Positions 7,599 through 15,029 of a stretch of 25,778 nucleotides of DNA are shown piece after piece. Location: the NCBI GenBank assembly GCA_964386435.1, contig CAYLSV010000047.1, positions 1-25,778 on the forward strand, given 5' to 3'. Each line of letters opens with the position of its first letter. Positions within the stretch are counted from its first letter, which is position 1. The notes below the pieces were generated by a model. That model had not been told where the DNA came from. It ran no database searches and was given only the letters and a program-made list of their open reading frames with translations. The position numbers and the translations under genes are program-made. This stretch comes from CAYLSV01 sp964386435 (GTDB lineage Bacteria > Planctomycetota > Phycisphaerae > Tepidisphaerales > Tepidisphaeraceae).

Positions 7599-9380
7599 GT
7601 GGATGACTCGGTGCAGCACAACGGCGGGTTCGCATGGCAACCGGTGTGGCTGGCCATCGGGTTGGTGCTGGCAATGCACTTGCCGGGGGTGTTTGGGTAC
7701 CCGCTGGCGGGGACGGAGCCGCACCGGGTGATTCCGGCCCACGAGATGCTCGGCGGGAACGGGGTGTCGCCGCTGGTGCCGACGTTGTTCGGGGAGGTTT
7801 ATCTGCGCAAGCCGCCGGGGCATCACTGGCTCATCGTGGCGAGCGAGGCGATCTTCGGGGCGAACCACTTCGCGTGGCGGCTGCCCAGCGTGTTGGCGGC
7901 AGCGCTGACGGCGGCGGTGCTGGCGGGGGGGGCGGGCGCGGGGGTCGGGCGGGGGGCGGGGTTCGTGGCAGCGTTGGGGTTCGTGCTACTGGTGCCGTTG
8001 TGGAGCCAGAGCCGCACGGCAGACATCGACGCGACGAACACGCTGTGCGCGACGGCGGCGGCGGTGGCGCTGCTGGCCTTGGCACGCCGGGAGGTGTGGA
8101 CGCTCACCCGTAGCTGCGACCTGACAGGTCGCAGTGTGGACGTTCCCGAGTCATCGACAACCGAACCCGCAGCAATGTCGCCACTGCGACCTGTCAGGTC
8201 GCAGCTACAGCCGGAGTCGCAAGGTCATGCGGGCGGGTGGGCGATGATTCGGATGCGCCGGCTTGTGCTGCCTGTGTTGGCGGCACTGGCGATTCTTGCA
8301 GGGCTGATGGTGAAGGGGCCGGCGGTGTTGCCGGTGGTGGTGGGGGCGGTCCTCGGGCCGCTGTTGATCGTGCGGCGGTGGGGGTGGTTGTTGACGATCA
8401 CGCCGTTGCTGATGCTGGCGGTGGCCGGGTTCCTGCTTTGGCACTCGGCGGCGCGGCGGGCGGTGGCCGATGCGGGGCTGGCGTTCGATGCGAGCGGTCA
8501 AGCGGAGGCGATGGCGAACTTGCTGCCGGGTTCGGTGGGGGAGGCACTGGGAGCGGTCGCATTGCCGGGAATGCTGTGGGTGTACGCGTTGCCGGTGAGC
8601 ATCGCGTTGCCGCTGCTGCTGTGGCCGCGGGCTCGGTTGGCGCTGGGCCCGTGGTGGCCGATGGTGAAATTGGTGCTGGCGACGCTGGGGGTGGCGGCTG
8701 TGGTATGCGTGCTGAGCGGGATGACCAAGCCGCGGTATGCCTACCCGTTGCTGCCGTTGGTGGTGCTGGTGGCCGCGCCGCTGGCGGTGCGGTTGGCGGC
8801 GGGGCTGCGGGCGGGCGACGCGTGGCAGGGCGAAGCGGCGTGGCGATGGCTGGGGCTCTCGGCCATCGGCTGCGGCGGGCTGGCGGTCGGGACGACCGTG
8901 GTGCTGGGCGTGCTCACCGGGCAGTGGTTCTGGCTCATCATCCCGGCCGTTGGCATCGCGTTCGGCGGCTTGGCGCTTTACCGAGACATTCGCGCCCGCC
9001 AGGTCGGGCCGACGCTGGCCGACGGGGCGGCGCTGTTGCTGCTGGCGGTGGTCGTGTTCAACGCCTTGCACATCCAGCAACGGACCGCCCGCAGCGCGGT
9101 GACGCTGCGCGAAGAGCTGGCCGAGGCCGTGGGCCGGCAGCCGATCGCCGCGGCCCGGCAGTTGTTCAGCCGCCCGGAGATGTTCTGGCAACGCGGCCTC
9201 GACATCGACTACCTTGGCACCCGCCCGATGAAGCCAACTGACGTCCCGGCGGGGCGGTGGGCGGTGCTTCACGTGCGCGAGTGGCCCGCCTTTGAGGCGG
9301 CGGGGTGGCGGGAGGTCGAACGCCTTGAAGGGCACGAAACAGTTGCCATCGTCGCGGCTCCGCCGGTGGGTGAGGAGTAG
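7599..9380 (+). CDS. GT39/ArnT-like membrane glycosyltransferase
   Basis: The protein is 593 aa with about ten hydrophobic segments. The N-terminal region carries AGTEPHRVIPAHEML (residues 37-51), where the acidic catalytic residue of GT-C enzymes is expected, then GEVYLRKPPGHHWLIV with the KPP motif at 71-73 and AWRLPSVLAA. TKPRYAYPLLPLVVL occurs in a later membrane segment. This matches the PMT/ArnT class, which moves a sugar from a polyprenyl-phosphate donor outside the cytoplasmic membrane. Residues about 171-204 are polar and unlike the rest, because they are encoded by an in-frame 99-bp hairpin-repeat doublet. The start is GTG at 7599 by proximity to TACCGT; an ATG at 7634 is in another frame. 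The acceptor is unknown. Confidence 0.85.
   Translation: MDDSVQHNGGFAWQPVWLAIGLVLAMHLPGVFGYPLAGTEPHRVIPAHEMLGGNGVSPLVPTLFGEVYLRKPPGHHWLIVASEAIFGANHFAWRLPSVLAAALTAAVLAGGAGAGVGRGAGFVAALGFVLLVPLWSQSRTADIDATNTLCATAAAVALLALARREVWTLTRSCDLTGRSVDVPESSTTEPAAMSPLRPVRSQLQPESQGHAGGWAMIRMRRLVLPVLAALAILAGLMVKGPAVLPVVVGAVLGPLLIVRRWGWLLTITPLLMLAVAGFLLWHSAARRAVADAGLAFDASGQAEAMANLLPGSVGEALGAVALPGMLWVYALPVSIALPLLLWPRARLALGPWWPMVKLVLATLGVAAVVCVLSGMTKPRYAYPLLPLVVLVAAPLAVRLAAGLRAGDAWQGEAAWRWLGLSAIGCGGLAVGTTVVLGVLTGQWFWLIIPAVGIAFGGLALYRDIRARQVGPTLADGAALLLLAVVVFNALHIQQRTARSAVTLREELAEAVGRQPIAAARQLFSRPEMFWQRGLDIDYLGTRPMKPTDVPAGRWAVLHVREWPAFEAAGWREVERLEGHETVAIVAAPPVGEE
8110..8208. repeat. Family A GTAG hairpin-repeat inverted doublet inside a gene
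   Basis: The arms at 8110-8136 and 8182-8208 are perfect 27-bp reverse complements. Each arm is itself a hairpin (GCGACCTG with CAGGTCGC) with GTAG at its outer foot. A 45-bp spacer separates them. The total is 99 bp, exactly 33 codons, so the glycosyltransferase frame stays open through it. Confidence 0.93.
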
Positions 9381-9389
9381 CGGATGGGG

Positions 9390-9487
9390 AGAAGCCAAGG
9401 GGAGAGCGCAGCGATCACCCGAATCCCCAACCGAACGTTTTCTGCCACGCGGATCCGGGTGATCGCTGCGCTCTCCCCTCGGCTTCT
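9390..9487. repeat. 35-bp-arm inverted repeat between convergent genes
   Basis: The arms 9390-9424 and 9453-9487 are reverse complements with two mismatches and share GGGAGAGCGCAGCGATCACC. A 28-nt loop lies between them. The element sits between the glycosyltransferase (plus) and the permease (minus) and could serve as a bidirectional terminator. It lacks a T-run, so it may equally be a mobile hairpin element. Confidence 0.88.
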
Positions 9488-9538
9488 TGAGACTGCGATC
9501 GTGGGTGCTGTTTCTGGGGTGGGTCGGGTCCCGACACG

Positions 9539-11131
9539 TTACTCGAACCGCAGCGCGTCCACCGGGTTGCGCCTGGCCGCGATGATCGCCGGGAGCACCG
9601 CCCCGATGATGCTCGCCACCACCGCTGTGGCGAAGATGTAGCCCGCCTCCTTCACGCGAATCGTGCTGGGCAGGCGGCTGAACTGGTAGACGGCCGGGTC
9701 CCAAATCCGCACGCCCATGAGCGTGGCGATGAGCTCGTGGATGTCGTTGATCCGCCAGACGATGAGCCCGCCCAAGAGCAGCCCCAGCCCGCCGCCGACG
9801 ACGCCGATGGCCGCGCCGTAGCCGAGGAAAACGCCCGCCACGCCGGGGCCGGTCGCGCCCACGCTCTTGAGGATGCCGATGTCCCGCGTCTTCTCGACGA
9901 CGATCATGTAGAAGATGCAGAAGATCAGGAACACAGCCACCAGCGAGATGACGCCGAACAGAAAAGTGACCAGCACCCGCTCCTTCTCGACGGCCCCGAG
10001 AAACGTCTCGTTCAGATCCCGCCACGTTTGCACCCGCAGATTCGGCGGCAACTCGCCGTCACGCGTGGCGAAGTTAGTGAGCACCCGCTCGGCCACCTCC
10101 GCCACCGCCGCCTTGCCGGCTTCGAGCTCCACGCCCTCGCTTAGCGCCACCTGCAACGTGCTCGCCCGCGGCGGGTCGCGGCGCAGCTCGCCGGTGTTCA
10201 GGTCCTCGTACTCCGGCCCGCCGTCCATCTCGGCCATTTGCTGGGCCAGCTCGAAGTCGACGTAGACGGTGCTGCTGTCGCGGACGTGGACGCCGGTGAG
10301 GGCGTCGTCGACGATCCAAAGCCGCCGGGCCTCGGGGATCGAGTCGCCGCCGAGGTCGCGGTCGCCCAGCGGCAGCACGGTCATCCGCACCGGCACGCCG
10401 TAGGTGCCAAACCCTCGCCGCACGCTGCCGTCGGCCTCGGTGCCGGTGACGACCCGCGTGCCGACGATGATGCCGGGGAACTGGCTCGCCCCACCCCGCG
10501 GCAGCTTCAGCGCCGCCTCGTAAAAGTCGGGCGAACGCGGCAACGCCGTCTCCGGCACGTCCCGCGCCATGCCCCGCAGCAGCTCCCGCTGCCCGTCGTC
10601 GATCGGCTCCTCATCCGCCACCGCCCGCAGCGCCGCCCGCAGGTCGGCCGGGTAACGCTCGTCGTCCGACAGCTCGTACAGGTAAAACTGCTCCGGCATC
10701 CCGAGCGTCGCCTCGCCGCTTGCCAGATCCTCCCAGAACTTGCGGTGCAGGTAGAGGCTGTCGGGAAAATCGTTCACCAGCCCGATCCGGTCCATCGGGA
10801 TGCCCAGCACCTCGACGCTGTCGAAAATCACGCCCTGATCGACGTCCAGCAGCCCGAACGTCGAGATCGTCGGCACCGCCGCCGCCACCTCCGGCAACGC
10901 CTCCAACTCCGCGGCCAGTTCTTCGTAGTGGGCAAACCCCAGCCGCGACGTCGTCGCCACGATCACGTCGCCGGACAGCCCCTTGAACGATTTCTCGAAC
11001 TGATCGAGCCAGCCGCCCATGACGCTGAGCACGACCAGCACCATCGCCGTGCACAGCATGACGGCCGTGAGCGACACCCACGCGATGTACCGCCGGGCCA
11101 GGTACTTGCGGATGAGGAGGAGTTTGTACAT
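9539..11131 (-). CDS. ABC transporter permease, LolC/LolE (FtsX) type
   Basis: This gene encodes 530 aa. A single N-terminal membrane helix (about residues 17-42) follows KYLARRYIAW. A long periplasmic domain comes next (about 43-380), and then three C-terminal helices with KTRDIGILKSVGATGPGVAGVFLGYG and AIIAARRNPVDALRFE. That is the MacB-periplasmic plus FtsX layout of lipoprotein-releasing LolC/E or related permeases. It is roughly 100 residues longer than typical LolC, with the extra length in the periplasmic part. It follows lysS on the same strand after 76 bp. No ATP-binding subunit (LolD-like) is found on either side, although one would be required for activity. The start ATG has no clear Shine-Dalgarno. 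Confidence 0.9.
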   Translation of the reverse strand: MYKLLLIRKYLARRYIAWVSLTAVMLCTAMVLVVLSVMGGWLDQFEKSFKGLSGDVIVATTSRLGFAHYEELAAELEALPEVAAAVPTISTFGLLDVDQGVIFDSVEVLGIPMDRIGLVNDFPDSLYLHRKFWEDLASGEATLGMPEQFYLYELSDDERYPADLRAALRAVADEEPIDDGQRELLRGMARDVPETALPRSPDFYEAALKLPRGGASQFPGIIVGTRVVTGTEADGSVRRGFGTYGVPVRMTVLPLGDRDLGGDSIPEARRLWIVDDALTGVHVRDSSTVYVDFELAQQMAEMDGGPEYEDLNTGELRRDPPRASTLQVALSEGVELEAGKAAVAEVAERVLTNFATRDGELPPNLRVQTWRDLNETFLGAVEKERVLVTFLFGVISLVAVFLIFCIFYMIVVEKTRDIGILKSVGATGPGVAGVFLGYGAAIGVVGGGLGLLLGGLIVWRINDIHELIATLMGVRIWDPAVYQFSRLPSTIRVKEAGYIFATAVVASIIGAVLPAIIAARRNPVDALRFE

Positions 11132-11140
11132 TGAGGTGGA

Positions 11141-11252
11141 GAGGGACTGAGGGACTAAGGGACTGAGAGCCCGATCGGATGATGTCGCCCGCTACTCACT
11201 TCGGCCCTTAGTCCCTTTGCCCCTCTGTCCCTTTGTCCCTTTGTCTTTCAGT
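11141..11252. repeat. Inverted tracts of 8-bp units (GAGGGACT / GTCCCTTT)
   Basis: The left tract at 11141-11164 is GAGGGACT, GAGGGACT, AAGGGACT. The right tract at about 11208-11252 is a run of GTCCCTTT-like octamers in the complementary sense. The right tract enters the lysS 3' end and encodes its unusual TERQRDKGTEGQRD C-terminus. The pair can fold and may terminate lysS or pause transcription before the permease gene. Confidence 0.75.
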
Positions 11253-12887
11253 CGCTTCCGCCTTCGGCTTCATCAACGGAAACAACACCACATCCCGAAT
11301 GCTCGCCGCCCCGGTCAGCAGCATGACCAGGCGGTCGACGCCCAACCCCATGCCGCCGGCGGGGGGCATGCCGACCTTTAGGGCGTCGAGGAAGTCGGTG
11401 TCGATCGCCTGCCGCTCGGCCTCGTCGCCGACCTGCCGGCGGAACTGCTCGGCTTGCACGTCCGGGTCGTTCAACTCCGTGTACCCCGGCGAAATCTCCT
11501 GCCCGTTAATCGCCAACTCGTACACGTCGGCGAAGTACGGATCATCCGCACACGGCTTAGCCAGCGGGATGATGACGGAGGGCACGCGGGTGACGAAGAC
11601 GGGGTCAAAGAGATTCGGCTCGACTAGTTTCTCGTAGACAGCAACCAATTGCTCTGCGGGAGTCTTTACATCAACCGCCGGTGATCCGGCACCAGGGCTC
11701 GACCAGAAGAATCGCTCTATCTCGGTCGCAAGCTCTCTTTTACGCCGTTCATCATCATCAGTAGAAACTACTCCGTCGTGACTTCGATGTGGAGGATAAT
11801 CGTCAAGAACACGGCCCGCTAGCTTGCGATAAATCGAACTGTCCGGTGAGATCGCGGTTCCATCGAACTTCCACCCGGTCGCCTCCTCGACCAACTCCGC
11901 CATTGTGGCCCTCCGCCAAGGTCGTTGGCTCAGGTCGATCGTCCGCGTGACGTTCCCCTCCGCGTCTTTGTGTTCGATCTTCAAACCGCCGCAGACTTTC
12001 TCGGCGATTTGGCAGATCATCTCCTCGACGTGTTCGGCCATCGTTTCCCAGCTGCCGAAGGCCTCGTAGGCCTCGAGCATGGTGAACTCGGGGTTGTGGC
12101 GGGGGGAGACGCCTTCGTTGCGGAAGTTGCGGTTGAGCTCGAAGATTTTGGGCATCCCGCCGACCAGCAGCCGCTTGAGGTACAGCTCCGGGGCGATCCG
12201 CATGTAGAGCGGTAAGTCCAGGGCGTTGCTCTTGGTCTCGAACGGCCGGGCGGCCGCGCCGCCGTGGAGGGTTTGCATCATCGGCGTCTCGACCTCGACG
12301 AAGCCTTGCTTCTGCCAGTACTCGCGGATCAGCCGGACGATCTCGGCCCGCTTCTGGGCCATCGCCATCGACGCCGGGTTGGCCCAGAGGTCGACGTATC
12401 GCTGGCGATAGCGGAGCTCGACGTCCTCCAACCCGTGGTACTTGTCCGGCGGCGGCGTGAGGGCCTTGCCGCTGAACCAGATTTGCGTCGCCCAGATCGT
12501 CACTTCGCCCTTGTTCGTCGTGCCGATCGGCCCCTCGACGGCGAGGTGGTCGCCCAAATCCAGCAGCCCGCGAATTTGCCACGCCTGATCGTCGAGCCGG
12601 CGCTTGTCGAGGGCGATCTGCAAATCGCCGCTGGCGTCGCGGAGGGTCAGGAAGCTGAGCTTGCCCATGTCCCGCTTGAGCACGATCCGCCCGGCCCCGC
12701 GGACGATCGGCCCGCCGTCGTGGCCGTGTTCCTCTTGGTAAACCGCCTTGAGTTCCGCCAGCGGCCGGGTGCCGTCGAGGCGATGGCCGTAGGGGTCGAC
12801 GCCGAGGTCGCGCAGTTTCTGCAGCTTCGCCCGGCGATCGGCTTCGAGGGAGTTTTGGGGCGTCTTGGCGGCAGGGGCATCGGCCAT
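11208..12887 (-). CDS. lysS: Lysyl-tRNA synthetase, class II
   Basis: The protein is 559 aa. The N-terminal OB-fold anticodon-binding domain includes GRIVLKRDMGKLSFLTLRD. Class II motif 1 follows RYRQRYVDL (VETPMMQTLHGGA), motif 2 is FRNEGVSPRHNPEFTMLEAYEAF, and motif 3 is GMGLGVDRLVMLLTG. It charges tRNA-Lys in the cytoplasm. The ATG at 12887 gives MADAPAAKTPQNSLEADRRAKLQKLRD, a typical start; longer frames read through the upstream repeat. There is an extra insert of about 35 residues around the region coded by 11650-11830, in DNA near 50% GC. A 14-residue charged tail past LFPLMKPK comes from the octamer repeat. TACGCT 6 nt before the ATG suggests a leaderless mRNA. Confidence 0.95.
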   Translation of the reverse strand: MADAPAAKTPQNSLEADRRAKLQKLRDLGVDPYGHRLDGTRPLAELKAVYQEEHGHDGGPIVRGAGRIVLKRDMGKLSFLTLRDASGDLQIALDKRRLDDQAWQIRGLLDLGDHLAVEGPIGTTNKGEVTIWATQIWFSGKALTPPPDKYHGLEDVELRYRQRYVDLWANPASMAMAQKRAEIVRLIREYWQKQGFVEVETPMMQTLHGGAAARPFETKSNALDLPLYMRIAPELYLKRLLVGGMPKIFELNRNFRNEGVSPRHNPEFTMLEAYEAFGSWETMAEHVEEMICQIAEKVCGGLKIEHKDAEGNVTRTIDLSQRPWRRATMAELVEEATGWKFDGTAISPDSSIYRKLAGRVLDDYPPHRSHDGVVSTDDDERRKRELATEIERFFWSSPGAGSPAVDVKTPAEQLVAVYEKLVEPNLFDPVFVTRVPSVIIPLAKPCADDPYFADVYELAINGQEISPGYTELNDPDVQAEQFRRQVGDEAERQAIDTDFLDALKVGMPPAGGMGLGVDRLVMLLTGAASIRDVVLFPLMKPKAEATERQRDKGTEGQRD

Positions 12888-12893
12888 GCGGCC

Positions 12894-12899
12894 AGCGTA
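12894..12899 (-). promoter_or_regulatory. -10-like TACGCT 6 nt before lysS ATG
   Basis: On the minus strand, TACGCT is followed by GGCCGC and the lysS ATG. The expected -35 position falls inside the inverted repeat 12909-13019. No Shine-Dalgarno is present. Confidence 0.45.
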
Positions 12900-12908
12900 G
12901 GGCGACGT

Positions 12909-13019
12909 CCCGACCGACCGGACCTCCGCCACGTGGCGGAGGGACTGCGCCCGATCCTTAACAATCTTGTAAAGCAGGCGCAGCCCCGCCGCTACGCGGC
13001 GGAGGTCCGGTCGGTCGGG
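12909..13019. repeat. 43-bp-arm inverted hairpin-repeat doublet upstream of lysS
   Basis: The arms 12909-12951 and 12977-13019 match as reverse complements with four mismatches. Both carry CCCGACCGACCGGACCTCCG at the outer end. Each arm has an inner palindrome (CCTCCGCC with GGCGGAGG, or GCCGC with GCGGC). A 25-nt loop separates them. The element fills the divergent gap between lysS and the small lipoprotein gene, and its inner end resembles family B. Confidence 0.88.
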
Positions 13020-13026
13020 CCACCGT

Positions 13027-13055
13027 GTGACACTGCTACCCGACGCCGATAACCT
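13027..13055 (+). promoter_or_regulatory. Promoter GTGACA-17-TAACCT for the small lipoprotein gene
   Basis: GTGACA (13027-13032) and TAACCT (13050-13055) are separated by 17 bp, a near-consensus sigma-70 layout. The ATG at 13062 begins only 6 nt after the -10, so the mRNA is probably leaderless. Confidence 0.55.
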
Positions 13056-13061
13056 CTGCCC

Positions 13062-13322
13062 ATGCGGCCCCTCCGGAACCTCGCCCCCCTCGCCGCCCTC
13101 GTTGGCTTGTGCTGGCTGGGCGGGTGTGCCGATGCTGGAGACGGGCCGAACGCCGATCAGCGGCAGGACGCGGCGCTGGCCGACCCGTTCGGTTACGGGC
13201 CGACCGCCGAGTCGTTGCAGACGGACGAACGCCAGCGCCAAAGCGACATCTCCGGCGGCGGCATCACCGACTTCGACCGCGACGGCTTCAAGCGTGACCT
13301 CGACACCGTCTTCAACCCGTAA
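13062..13322 (+). CDS. Small lipoprotein of unknown function
   Basis: This gene encodes 86 aa. The signal peptide ends in CWLGGC, with Cys22 as the lipidation site. The remaining 64 residues are polar and acidic (DQRQDAALADPFGYGPTAES, then DFDRDGFKRDLDTVFNP) with no recognised domain. It is followed after 9 nt by another lipoprotein gene, so the two are probably one operon. The family was not recognised. Confidence 0.7.
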   Translation: MRPLRNLAPLAALVGLCWLGGCADAGDGPNADQRQDAALADPFGYGPTAESLQTDERQRQSDISGGGITDFDRDGFKRDLDTVFNP

Positions 13323-13331
13323 GCTCGCCCC

Positions 13332-13967
13332 ATGACCCGCCAACTGCTGAAACTCGCCACGCTGCTCATCGCCCTCGTCGTCGCCGGGTGCAACCACGGA
13401 TCGGCCGTCACGCTCGACGGGGAGGCGGCGGGCGATTCGGACCTCGTCGCCGCGCCGCCGCGAATGGACGAGGCAATCGACTTACGCGATTGGCCCGTGA
13501 CGCTGGCGACCTACGAGAACGGCGACACGATCGCCGGCAGTCGGGCGTTTCTGTTCGAAACCAACCCCGAGGGCACCGGCCAGCAACCGCTCAACGCCGA
13601 CGGCACCCGCCCCGAAGGTCAAGGCCGCGCCGAGGCCGGCGAGGCGGTGCTGGAGCCGCTGGTGTTCCTGGCGAACGTGATCACGCTCCCGGTGGGCATT
13701 TTCATGCCGCCCCCCGGCGAGGCCGTGCGGAGCGAGGGCATGGAGCTGCCGCCGAGCTACACGCTGGTCCCGCCGGTCCCGCCCGCGGCCACGCCCTCCA
13801 CGCGGCCGGCGTTCGAGCCCATCGCCCCCGCCACGCGGCCCGCGACACCGAACACCCGCCCCGTCCTCGAGATGCGGCAGGTGCCTGCCGGGCCCGACGT
13901 GGAGCCCCGCCGCGAGACCGTCCGCCCGCCCGTGACCCCAACGACGCGGCCGATGCTGAACAAGTAG
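13332..13967 (+). CDS. Proline-rich lipoprotein of unknown function
   Basis: The protein is 211 aa. The signal peptide ends LIALVVAGC with Cys20 as the lipobox cysteine. A middle part includes WPVTLATYENGDTIAGSRAF and LVFLANVITLPVGIFMPPPGE, the latter possibly membrane-associating. The last 70 residues are rich in Pro, Thr and Arg with repeated ATRPA / NTRPV / STRPA units, as in an extended periplasmic spacer. The start lies 9 nt after the preceding lipoprotein stop. Function was not recognised. Confidence 0.72.
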   Translation: MTRQLLKLATLLIALVVAGCNHGSAVTLDGEAAGDSDLVAAPPRMDEAIDLRDWPVTLATYENGDTIAGSRAFLFETNPEGTGQQPLNADGTRPEGQGRAEAGEAVLEPLVFLANVITLPVGIFMPPPGEAVRSEGMELPPSYTLVPPVPPAATPSTRPAFEPIAPATRPATPNTRPVLEMRQVPAGPDVEPRRETVRPPVTPTTRPMLNK

Positions 13968-14002
13968 CGACTTCTTCTTGGCGACGTGTCGCGGGAAGGA
14001 AG

Positions 14003-14028
14003 GTAGCTGCGGCCAAACCTGGCCGCAG
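14003..14028 (+). repeat. Solitary family A GTAG hairpin repeat
   Basis: GTAG at 14003-14006 is followed by a perfect 9-bp stem, CTGCGGCCA (14007-14015) with TGGCCGCAG (14020-14028), and a 4-nt loop. The foot and stem match the copies at 8110-8208. It lies between convergent genes and could also act as a terminator. Confidence 0.75.
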
Positions 14029-14071
14029 TCCGGCCGGGCTCGGGATGCAGCCGGATACCCGCTGCCCCTCT

Positions 14072-14896
14072 TCACCGCTTGGCCATGATCCACAGTGTCG
14101 CCGTCAGCAGTTGCGTGAAGATCGCCGTGGCAAGAAGTTCGACGCGGGTGGCGGCATCCTCGTTCAAGTAGGCGAGGAACAAAACGGCCAGCGCCACCAC
14201 CTGCGTGATGCCGGCGAGGAGTTTGGCGACGCTGAAGTCCGGCTCGTGGTGGTTCGCCCGCAGATCACGGATTGCGGCGACCAGCTCCTCCTGCGGCGAA
14301 TCGACCGGCGGCGGGGCGGGGGCGGTGTCTGGCACGTCGACGATCAAGCCAAGGGCTTCGGAGAGCGATTCGGCGACGTGGTCCGGCTGCGCCGCGCCCG
14401 CGGCGGCGGGGCTGGCGGTGACGGTCGGGTCGCGGAGCAGAATCGTCCGACAACCGGCCGCCTGGCCCGCCTCGACGTCCCGCGGGGCGTCGCCGACGAG
14501 CCAGCTTCGCGGCAGATCCAGGTTCAGCTCGTCCGCCGCGGCCAGCAACATGCCGGGCTTGGGCTTGCGCAGGGCCGAGTCCTTGCGGTACTCGACGACG
14601 TCGGCCTCGGGGTGGAACGGGCAGAAGTAGTGCCGGTCGATGACGGCACCCGGATCGCCCGCCAGCAGCAGATCGTCCATCCGGGCGTCCACGGCCCGCA
14701 CGTCGTCCTCCGTAATCAGCCCCCGGCCGACGCCGGATTGGTTGCTGACGGTCACGACGGCGAACCCTGCCGCCCGCGCCCCCGCCACGGCCGCCGCCGC
14801 CGCGTCGAGCAGCCGGACCTGGGCCGGGTTGCCGAGGTAGCCGTCGTTGTGGATCAGCGTGTTGTCGCGGTCGAAGAAGACGGCGGGGCGGGCCAT
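14072..14896 (-). CDS. GmhB-like HAD phosphatase with C-terminal membrane segments
   Basis: This gene encodes 274 aa. Residues 1-185 form a HAD-IIIA phosphatase: VFFDRDNTLI with nucleophile Asp9 and acid/base Asp11, VTVSNQSGVGRGL (motif II), ALRKPKPGML (motif III Lys) and WLVGDAPRDVEAGQAAG (motif IV). This resembles heptose-1,7-bisphosphate or histidinol phosphatases. Only one half of the usual zinc-binding Cys set is visible (CPFHPE). After a Pro/Ala linker, residues about 225-274 hold two hydrophobic helices (LLAGITQVVALAVLFLAYL and VELLATAIFTQLLTATLWIM), which is not normal for GmhB. TAGACT lies 9 nt before the ATG. Heptose phosphate is the likeliest substrate class but is not proven. Confidence 0.83.
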   Translation of the reverse strand: MARPAVFFDRDNTLIHNDGYLGNPAQVRLLDAAAAAVAGARAAGFAVVTVSNQSGVGRGLITEDDVRAVDARMDDLLLAGDPGAVIDRHYFCPFHPEADVVEYRKDSALRKPKPGMLLAAADELNLDLPRSWLVGDAPRDVEAGQAAGCRTILLRDPTVTASPAAAGAAQPDHVAESLSEALGLIVDVPDTAPAPPPVDSPQEELVAAIRDLRANHHEPDFSVAKLLAGITQVVALAVLFLAYLNEDAATRVELLATAIFTQLLTATLWIMAKR

Positions 14897-14905
14897 GATG
14901 CGGCG

Positions 14906-14911
14906 AGTCTA
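14906..14911 (-). promoter_or_regulatory. -10-like TAGACT 9 nt before phosphatase ATG
   Basis: On the minus strand TAGACT precedes the ATG at 14896 by nine bases, with no Shine-Dalgarno between. Confidence 0.35.
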
Positions 14912-15029
14912 CCGCACTCGGGTTGGCGGCCGATTCGCGTAGTTGCTCGGATTCTGCTTACATCGGAGGCGCGGGCAACTAACGTTGCGTTGCACCGGAT
15001 GCTCGTTGCGACTCAAGTTCCGCCGCTCG

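Noticed and set aside
8205..10025. 606-codon minus-strand open frame
   Set aside because: It runs antisense to the GT39-like gene and across the repeat and permease genes in the wrong frame; the product is His/Arg/Pro-rich noise typical of high-GC DNA.
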